Origin: Bacteroidales bacterium
Lineage (GTDB): Bacteria; Bacteroidota; Bacteroidia; Bacteroidales; P3
Direction: 5' to 3'
NCBI GenBank assembly: GCA_017439185.1
Contig: JAFRTM010000020.1
Location: 1 to 64,000 of the forward strand
DNA length: 64,000 nucleotides
Of the stretch, positions 53,783 to 59,545 are shown one piece after another. Under the pieces are notes generated by a model. That model did not search any database and was not told where the DNA came from. It worked only from the letters and a program-made list of their open reading frames with translations. Position 1 is the stretch's first letter; each line of letters begins with the position of its first letter. The position numbers and the translations under genes are program-made.

Positions 53783-56200
53783 ATGAAAAAGATAACGCTT
53801 ACAATGGCAACGCTTCTCTTGCCCTTTTTAACATTTGCAAGCGAAGCAGACCTCGCAATGCCGCAAGGCTTTGCCTCCTCGCCCGACGCACAAATCCTCT
53901 ATTGGGGCTTTGCCATCGTCATCTTGGGACTCATCTTCGGCTTTTGGCAGTTCCTGCGGGTGCGCAAACTCAAAGCCCACTCCTCGATGTTGGAAATCGG
54001 CAACGTGATTTTCAAGACCTGCTCGACCTATCTCCGTCAGCAGGGCAAGTTCCTCATCCTCCTCTTCCTCTTCATCGGTGCAGCCATAGCGCTCTATTTC
54101 GGCGTACTCAGCCACATGCCTTTCGGCAGCGTGATGCTCGTCTTGGCGTGGACCGTGGTGGGAATCCTCGGCTCCTACGGCGTGGCATGGTTCGGGGTGC
54201 GTATGAACACCTACGCCAACGCCCGCATGGCTTTCGCCTCCCTCAGGCGTAAACCCCTCGACCTCCTCAACATACCCCTGCGTGCAGGCATGTCGATAGG
54301 CATAGTCCTCATCTGCGTAGAACTCGTGCTGATGCTCGTCATCCTGATGTTCATGCCCGAGAACCTTGCAGGCAGCTGCTTCATAGGCTTCGCCATCGGC
54401 GAGAGCCTCGGCGCCTCCGCCCTCCGCATCGCAGGCGGCATCTTCACCAAGATTGCCGACATCGGAAGCGACCTCATGAAGGTGGTCTTCAAGATTGGGG
54501 AGGATGACCCCCGCAATCCGGGGGTCATCGCCGACTGCACAGGCGACAATGCAGGCGACAGCATCGGACCCACCGCCGACGGTTTCGAGACCTACGGCGT
54601 CACGGGCGTCGCCCTCGTCTCCTTCATACTCCTCGCCGTACCCGACCTCGACATGCAGGTGAAACTCCTCGTGTGGATTTTCGTCATGCGTATCCTCGGC
54701 ATCATCGCCTCCGTCCTCGCCTACTACATCAACGGCGCCATCGCCAAGGCTAAATACAACCGTGCCGACGACATCAACTTCGAGGCACCCCTCACCTCTC
54801 TCGTGTGGATTACCTCCATCCTCAGCATCTGCGGCACCTTCCTCGCCTCCTACTTCATCCTCAACACCGCCTCGGTCAACGCCCTCGTACCCAACCTGTG
54901 GCTCGCCCTGAGCATCATCATCTCCTGCGGCACCCTCGGCGCTGCGCTCATCCCCGAGTTCACCAAACTCTTCACCTCCCCCACCTCCAAGCACGTCAAA
55001 GAGGTGGTCAAAGCCTCCGAGCAGGGCGGCGCTTCGCTCAACATACTCAGCGGTCTCGTGGCAGGCAACATGGGCGGCTTTTGGACGGGTCTCGTCTTCT
55101 TCGTCCTCATGGTGATAGCCTACTTCGCCTCCACCGCCTTCAACATCGAGCCCGTCTTCGGCGTCTATTATAGCATATTCGCCTTCGGTCTCGTAGCCTT
55201 CGGCATGTTGGGCATGGGTCCCGTCACCATCGCGGTAGATTCCTACGGTCCCGTCACCGACAACGCACAGAGCGTCTATGAGCTCTCCCTCATCGAGGAC
55301 GACATCGAGAAGACCACCCGCGAGGTCGAGAGCGAGTTCGGATTCAAGCCCGACTTCGAAAAAGCCAAGTACTACCTCGAAGCCAACGACGGAGCAGGCA
55401 ACACCTTCAAGGCAACCGCCAAGCCCGTCCTCATAGGCACCGCCGTCGTAGGCGCCACCACCATGATTTTCTCCCTCATCCTCATGATTCAGAAGACCCT
55501 CGACATCGAGCCCTCCACCATCCTCAACCTCCTCAACCCCTACTCCATCCTCGGCTTCATCCTCGGCGGCTGCGTCATCTTTTGGTTCACGGGCGCAAGC
55601 ATGCAGGCTGTCACCACAGGCGCCAACCGTGCCGTGGAGTATATCAAGCAGAACATCAAGCTCGACCCCAACGCTCCCAAGAAAGCCGACACCGCCAAGT
55701 CGCAGGAAGTCGTCAAGATATGCACCAACTACGCTCAGCGCGGCATGATAAACATCTTCATCGCCATCTTCTGCTTCGCCCTCGCCTTCGCCTGCCTCTC
55801 CTCCCCCGCCTCCATCGGCGGCAACAACGCCGTGTGCCTCTTCATCTCCTACCTCATCGCCATCGCCGTCTTCGGTCTCTTCCAAGCCGTCTTCATGGCT
55901 AACGCAGGCGGCGCTTGGGACAACGCCAAGAAGGTCGTCGAGGTCGATATGAAAGCCAAGGGAACACCCCTCCACGACGCCTCCGTGGTCGGCGACACCG
56001 TCGGAGACCCCTTCAAGGACACCTCCTCCGTGGCACTCAACCCCATCATCAAGTTCACCACCCTCTTCGGCGTCCTCGCCATGGAGATAGCCATCAGCGA
56101 AGGCTTCCGCAACATCGCACCCTACGTAGGCATTGCGCTCCTCCTCGTGGCTCTCTTCTTCGTCTACCGCTCCTTCTACGGCATGAGGATTAAGAAGTGA
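53783..56200 (+). CDS. hppA: membrane-bound pyrophosphatase
   Basis: 805 residues, about 16 TM helices. PPi and Mg sites: EDDPRNPGVIADCTGDNAGD (~235-255), DGFETYGVTGVAL, GPVTDNAQSVYELS (~490) and GDTVGDPFKDTSSVALNPI (~735). It hydrolyses pyrophosphate and pumps H+ and/or Na+ across the inner membrane. Bacteroidota homologues include Na+- or Na+/H+-pumping types; this cannot be settled by eye. Its coding strand is strongly C-rich at third positions. It ends directly before the 7-bp array at 56203. Confidence 0.97.
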   Translation: MKKITLTMATLLLPFLTFASEADLAMPQGFASSPDAQILYWGFAIVILGLIFGFWQFLRVRKLKAHSSMLEIGNVIFKTCSTYLRQQGKFLILLFLFIGAAIALYFGVLSHMPFGSVMLVLAWTVVGILGSYGVAWFGVRMNTYANARMAFASLRRKPLDLLNIPLRAGMSIGIVLICVELVLMLVILMFMPENLAGSCFIGFAIGESLGASALRIAGGIFTKIADIGSDLMKVVFKIGEDDPRNPGVIADCTGDNAGDSIGPTADGFETYGVTGVALVSFILLAVPDLDMQVKLLVWIFVMRILGIIASVLAYYINGAIAKAKYNRADDINFEAPLTSLVWITSILSICGTFLASYFILNTASVNALVPNLWLALSIIISCGTLGAALIPEFTKLFTSPTSKHVKEVVKASEQGGASLNILSGLVAGNMGGFWTGLVFFVLMVIAYFASTAFNIEPVFGVYYSIFAFGLVAFGMLGMGPVTIAVDSYGPVTDNAQSVYELSLIEDDIEKTTREVESEFGFKPDFEKAKYYLEANDGAGNTFKATAKPVLIGTAVVGATTMIFSLILMIQKTLDIEPSTILNLLNPYSILGFILGGCVIFWFTGASMQAVTTGANRAVEYIKQNIKLDPNAPKKADTAKSQEVVKICTNYAQRGMINIFIAIFCFALAFACLSSPASIGGNNAVCLFISYLIAIAVFGLFQAVFMANAGGAWDNAKKVVEVDMKAKGTPLHDASVVGDTVGDPFKDTSSVALNPIIKFTTLFGVLAMEIAISEGFRNIAPYVGIALLLVALFFVYRSFYGMRIKK

Positions 56201-56202
56201 AG

Positions 56203-56244
56203 AGTCATAAGTTATGAGTTATGAGTTTTGAGTTCTAAGTTATA
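56203..56244. repeat. 7-bp-period array after hppA
   Basis: Six heptamers: AGTCATA, AGTTATG twice, AGTTTTG, AGTTCTA, AGTTATA. It begins 3 bp after the hppA stop. Unit composition and order match those at 47295, about 8.9 kb away. Confidence 0.88.
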
Positions 56245-56263
56245 AGAAAATTGAAAATAGAGA

Positions 56264-56298
56264 AAGGGAGAGCCGATAAGGGTTCTCCCTTCTTTTTT
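56264..56298 (+). terminator. intrinsic terminator of hppA
   Basis: AAGGGAGAGCC pairs with GGTTCTCCCTT (one wobble) around GATAAG, followed by CTTTTTTG. A good rho-independent terminator. Confidence 0.9.
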
Positions 56299-56303
56299 GC
56301 CCC

Positions 56304-56348
56304 TTAGACCAATTAGACCTATTAGTCCTATTAGACCTATTAGTCCTA
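56304..56348. repeat. 9-bp-period array
   Basis: Five 9-bp units: TTAGACCAA, TTAGACCTA, TTAGTCCTA, TTAGACCTA, TTAGTCCTA. It lies between the hppA terminator and the DUF6266 3' remnant, whose TAG stop is in the last unit. Confidence 0.88.
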
Positions 56349-56366
56349 TTCAGCCACGAAGAAGTT
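56346..56366 (-). pseudogene. 3' remnant of a DUF6266 gene
   Basis: On the minus strand this reads KNFFVAE then TAG, copying the last codons (VNFFVAE, TGA) of the DUF6266 gene at 56424. The similarity stops after about seven codons, where a long perfect hairpin begins. It looks like a leftover from recombination or duplication among DUF6266 genes. Confidence 0.55.
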
Positions 56367-56390
56367 TTTTCCTGCGGAAAAGACTTCTTC
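56358..56390. repeat. long hairpin with 15-bp stem
   Basis: The left arm, 56358-56372, begins GAAGAAGT; the right arm, 56376-56390, ends ACTTCTTC. They pair over 15 bp with one G-T wobble around a 3-nt loop TGC. A second hairpin (GAGGAGCTCAAG / CTTGGCTCCTC, 56399-56425) follows and overlaps the DUF6266 stop codon. It may be a terminator for the leftward genes or a small palindromic insertion. Confidence 0.75.
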
Positions 56391-56423
56391 TTGCCTCAGA
56401 GGAGCTCAAGCGAGCTTGGCTCC

Positions 56424-57065
56424 TCATTCGGCTACGAAGAAGTTTACCAACTGCGAGTCCGAGCAGCTCCCGTCCGCCTTCTTCCAAAAGATGTAGTTAT
56501 ACACCGTATCACCTGCCCATGCGGTCGAATACTGCACTTGGCAAGCTTCCGCCTCACGTGTAGCCACGTCTTCGAACAGCATGCTGACGCCCTTGGTGGG
56601 GTTATATAGATTGATACAGATTTTGTCGGTGCTTTCAGCGTCGCCCTGTCCGCTGTTGTCAGTCCAACTGTAACTACACTTGTGCTGCGCACCAAGTACA
56701 GAGCAAGTCATCGAGTAGGTAGGCAGCAAGAGACCTCTTGCCACTTTCACCTTCTCGTAATCGACGGTATAGCCGTCAGACATATTGCCTGTGACGGCGT
56801 CGTCCCACAGGTTTTGAAAGAACATGCCGTGTTGGGAGCGTGAGGAGTCGACGTTTTTGTAGCCGATGCGGTAGACGCCGCCAATCTTGTGGATTAGTTT
56901 GGAGACGAAGGAGAACTTAGCGCGTGTTTCCTGCTGAGCGGGTGTGTTGGCGTCGGAGAAGGAGCAGGGGTAGACGCGTAGGTAGTGTTTGTCACGGACC
57001 TTGTAACCGACAATCTGCTTGCCGAGTTGTCCGTGAATGCGAATTAAATCGAGTTGTTTTGACAT
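56424..57065 (-). CDS. DUF6266 family protein
   Basis: 213 residues, paralog of the protein at 62-826. IHGQLGKQIVGYKVRDKHYL at the start, then NTPAQQETRAKFSFVSKLIH and QNLWDDAV; the C-terminal half is beta-rich with Trp-rich ends (YNYIFWKKADG) and closes FFVAE. Codon use is moderate, unlike the paralog. No signal peptide. DUF6266 proteins are common in Bacteroidota accessory DNA and their function is unknown. It is followed by two hairpins and a remnant of its own 3' end. Confidence 0.85.
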   Translation of the reverse strand: MSKQLDLIRIHGQLGKQIVGYKVRDKHYLRVYPCSFSDANTPAQQETRAKFSFVSKLIHKIGGVYRIGYKNVDSSRSQHGMFFQNLWDDAVTGNMSDGYTVDYEKVKVARGLLLPTYSMTCSVLGAQHKCSYSWTDNSGQGDAESTDKICINLYNPTKGVSMLFEDVATREAEACQVQYSTAWAGDTVYNYIFWKKADGSCSDSQLVNFFVAE

Positions 57066-57101
57066 TGTGTTAAGTTTTTTTTGGTTATTATTAAAGGGGT
57101 G

Positions 57102-57115
57102 GCGGCGGTTGCCGC
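57102..57115 (-). terminator. short GC hairpin upstream of DUF6266
   Basis: GCGGC (57102-57106) pairs with GCCGC (57111-57115) around GGTT. On the minus strand it follows the frameshifted gene and precedes a T-poor stretch, so termination is only a possibility. Confidence 0.35.
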
Positions 57116-57132
57116 GGTGGGGTTTGGGTTGA

Positions 57133-57754
57133 TTAGGTGTCGGGGTTGTCGATGATGGTGCGTTGGAACCACTCGTCGTCGAGGTAGATGGGGTTACTGC
57201 CGAGGTCGATGGCTCTTATGTTTGTGAGTTTGTAGGAGCGGAAACGGAGTTGGTGTTCGGGGGGTATGCCGAGAGAGTCTTGACGGTGGTCGGAGTGAGG
57301 GGGGGGTGGGGCGGAAGAAGGAGAGGACGTCACGGAGTTGGTCGCCGAGGAGGAGGTGACCGTCGAGGTAATGGCGGTATTGGACTGAGGTATTTTCGTA
57401 GGTGTTGGCTTTGAGATAGAATTGGGATGGGTCGGAGTGGAGGGTTTCGAAGTAGCGGTTATAATAGTCGAAGGGGCAGGGATGGTGTTGGAACTGAGCA
57501 GGGTCGGAGAGGGAGGGTTGCCAAGAGGGGTTGTAGCGCTGCTGGAGGGCGGTCTCGATGGCTTTCCAATCGCAGCCGAGGCGTGGGTTGGTGATGATTT
57601 GCTGTTCGATGACGCGTCCGTAGTAGGGGTTTGCGCGCTTGTACATTTTGGGTTCGCGCTCGTAGGTGATGCGGTAGCCGAAGCGTGCGGGTTTTAGGGC
57701 TTGGCTGATGTGGTCGGCGAGTTGCAGTTGGGATGTGAATTGTGTTTTGTACAT
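57133..57754 (-). pseudogene. hypothetical protein gene interrupted at a C8 tract
   Basis: No family recognised. From ATG 57754 the frame runs to the sequence FFRPTPP (~residue 152) and then, at eight consecutive C (57299-57306 on the plus strand is G8), leaves its natural frame and continues as Arg/Pro/Thr-rich nonsense to 57194. The other frame carries a normal-looking continuation: HSDHRQDSLGIPPEHQLRFR to ERTIIDNPDT-like end at 57133. With C7 the two parts join as one protein of about 206 residues. The first part has a Tyr/Arg-rich N-terminus, YRITYEREPKMYKRANPYYG. Either phase variation at the C tract, a true mutation or an assembly error. The coding strand is C-rich, like the gene at 62-826. 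Confidence 0.75.
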
Positions 57755-58202
57755 AATGATGTAAATTATTAAGTTATTATATTTATTCCTTATTGTAGGT
57801 TGGGTGCATGTTGGGTGCAGGTTGCTTGGTGGTTGGGTGGTGGTTTATTATAAATATACAACATTTTTTTGAAATTCCAAAATTTTTTTTAATTTTTTTT
57901 AGGAGTACATACTTTAACTTCATGTACTAAAGAAGATAAAATATTCATGTCATGTCATGTATAGTTTCGTTAAGATGTTTTTTATATTATATTAGTAGTT
58001 ATGGAGAAGGACTTATACATGAAGTACCTTACGCCTTGTGGATACAAGACATGTCATGGAAGGTTTTTTCTTTTTCAGCTGAGGTGACTAAAGCTAAAGG
58101 ATGTTAAAAAACCTTAAATTTTAGTGTTTCTTTTTCAAAGTGTGGTAAGTATGTTGTATATTTTGCCTATCTGAAAAAAAACGAACTTAAACGAAGAAAA
58201 CT
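57755..58202. other. AT-rich intergenic region with array F and small inverted repeats
   Basis: It starts with array F (57798-57841). The rest is AT-rich and carries three CATGT steps in tandem (57944-57959), plus an inverted repeat ACTTCATGTA/TACATGAAGT (57917-57926 and 58016-58025). A 28-codon ORF from ATG 58001 (MEKDLYMKYLTPCGYK) ends at a TGA near 58085 and could be a leader peptide. No clear TAnnTTTG box precedes the gene at 58203. Confidence 0.45.
57798..57841. repeat. 11-bp-period tandem array F
   Basis: Units GTTGGGTGCAT, GTTGGGTGCAG, GTTGCTTGGTG and GTTGGGTGGTG. It lies just upstream of the frameshifted gene's start (57754, leftward). The GTTGG core matches arrays C and E (minus strand). 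Confidence 0.85.
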
Positions 58203-58877
58203 ATGACGAAAAGTGATTATTGGGCTTCCTGGCACAGGTTCAGGGAGAACATTACAACGCTTGACCAGGCTACGGCGGAGAACTACTTCAAGCGTTACAT
58301 TTCCAAGCTGGGAATTATCTATGACGGCGACGAGCTCGCAAAGCAGAGTGAAAAGATGAAAAGGGAGTTTGCCTATCTCGTTCGACTGACTGTTAAACCA
58401 GTTGGTAACAACACTCCTTGGGTACGCTTCGCTGACGGCAGGGAGTTCGAGCTTGTTATTCCAGAGAACTTCAAGGTACTGCCCGATTTCAAGGTCCAGT
58501 ACGGGAAAGACTTCGACCGCATTGGCCAGCTGGCGTCGTACGCACAGAGCGCGTCGTCGCTACTGAACAAGGTCAGGGTGGTCCTGCCACAGTATTTCGT
58601 GGCTTACCTTTCTGACTATCTACTCAATCTGAGAATACTGATGAATAACCTCTACTCTGAGAAAGACGAGGCATGGCGCGACGGTAAAATAATCTACGCG
58701 TGGAACAAGGTATGCAACGATGGCTTGGCAATCGAAGCACTATGCGGTGTCTCGCATAGCCTGGCAAGCGACGGAGCCAGCGACACTAGATTGGGTGACG
58801 CTCAAATTAACGACGCATGGGGCACCGATGGAGACGGCAAGGTGTATTATCAAGAAATAATAAATTATAACAAATAA
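58203..58877 (+). CDS. hypothetical protein, accessory region
   Basis: 224 residues, not recognised. No signal peptide. N-terminal helical part (SDYWASWHRFRENITTLDQA) and a middle with DGREFELVIPENFKVLPDFK; LSDYLLNLRILMNNLYSEKD is a probable helix. Trp-rich and acidic towards the end. Six bp later the next gene starts, so they are coupled. Probably phage- or island-derived, but no hallmark gene adjoins. Confidence 0.7.
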   Translation: MTKSDYWASWHRFRENITTLDQATAENYFKRYISKLGIIYDGDELAKQSEKMKREFAYLVRLTVKPVGNNTPWVRFADGREFELVIPENFKVLPDFKVQYGKDFDRIGQLASYAQSASSLLNKVRVVLPQYFVAYLSDYLLNLRILMNNLYSEKDEAWRDGKIIYAWNKVCNDGLAIEALCGVSHSLASDGASDTRLGDAQINDAWGTDGDGKVYYQEIINYNK

Positions 58878-58883
58878 CAAATT

Positions 58884-59411
58884 ATGGAAAATAATTATCT
58901 TAAAGAAGCTGTGTCCTTAATAGAGGGCGCGTTAAAGGAGTACAGGGAGCTAGAAAGTAGCTTTGACAGGATGTGCAGTGACTTGGTGGGGTTTTGCGAC
59001 ATCTGCCCAGACAAGGGCAACAACTGTAATGGATGCAGTCTGAAGCGAAGTTATGATACGGCGTGGAAGTACCACATCGATCACTTGACTATGCCAGAGG
59101 AGGCAAAGGAAAAGATAGAGCCGCTGGGCACACTTGAGGAGGAGGTAGTTTGGACGGTAGGCAAGTGGTTGGAATATAAAGGATATATTATGCATGTCTT
59201 TCATTTAGAAGAACGTGATTTCATTGAGCCAGACATTGCTGGCGGCTGGGATATATGGAAGGACGACAAGTATATCGCGATTATTGAGTCTTTTAGTGAA
59301 TTGAAAAGATTTTTCGGGGAACCGTATGAGAAGAAGGAAGAAGAGGTGCCATACATAACCTTCACGCAGGAAGAACACAACACTGCGCCTGACGAAGAGT
59401 TACCCTTCTAG
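58884..59411 (+). CDS. hypothetical protein with CxxC-x6-CxxC and SSB-like tail
   Basis: 175 residues, not recognised. Cysteines CDICPDKGNNCNGC (~37-50) form CxxC-x6-CxxC, a possible zinc or Fe-S site. The middle has VGKWLEYKGYIMHVFH. It ends PDEELPF, which looks like the acidic SSB C-terminal tip (E. coli DDDIPF; many others DDLPF). This suggests that it competes with or imitates SSB for SSB-binding DNA enzymes. Cytoplasmic; probably from a mobile element. Confidence 0.7.
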   Translation: MENNYLKEAVSLIEGALKEYRELESSFDRMCSDLVGFCDICPDKGNNCNGCSLKRSYDTAWKYHIDHLTMPEEAKEKIEPLGTLEEEVVWTVGKWLEYKGYIMHVFHLEERDFIEPDIAGGWDIWKDDKYIAIIESFSELKRFFGEPYEKKEEEVPYITFTQEEHNTAPDEELPF

Positions 59412-59413
59412 CC

Positions 59414-59545
59414 ATGAAGAAGAAAATCGTCAATATGGTACTGTGGGTCCTCGGAAAGCTGAACTACAACATACCTCCTCAAACACTTCAAGACTTAGAA
59501 CTCCTCCATCACTCGTCCCTCACGAGTCGGACGGCTCTGCCGTAG
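59414..59545 (+). CDS. small ORF, possibly truncated, overlapping the next gene
   Basis: ATG 59414 follows the previous stop by 2 bp; the frame is open to TAG at 59543-59545 (43 codons). It begins MKKKIVNMVLWVLGKLNYNI, with a basic and hydrophobic start. Its last dozen codons run antisense into the 3' end of the leftward surface-protein gene (stop at 59509), so it may be a gene cut off at this junction. Confidence 0.35.
   Translation: MKKKIVNMVLWVLGKLNYNIPPQTLQDLELLHHSSLTSRTALP

Noticed and set aside
53828-55975. A 715-codon open frame antisense to hppA
   Set aside because: It is the shadow of a strongly third-position-C-rich pyrophosphatase gene; the translation is an acidic Asp/Glu/Gly-rich nonsense sequence.
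56297-56563. An 88-codon rightward frame over the 9-bp array
   Set aside because: Its first part is a translation of the repeat (PIRPISPIRPI) and it then runs antisense to DUF6266.
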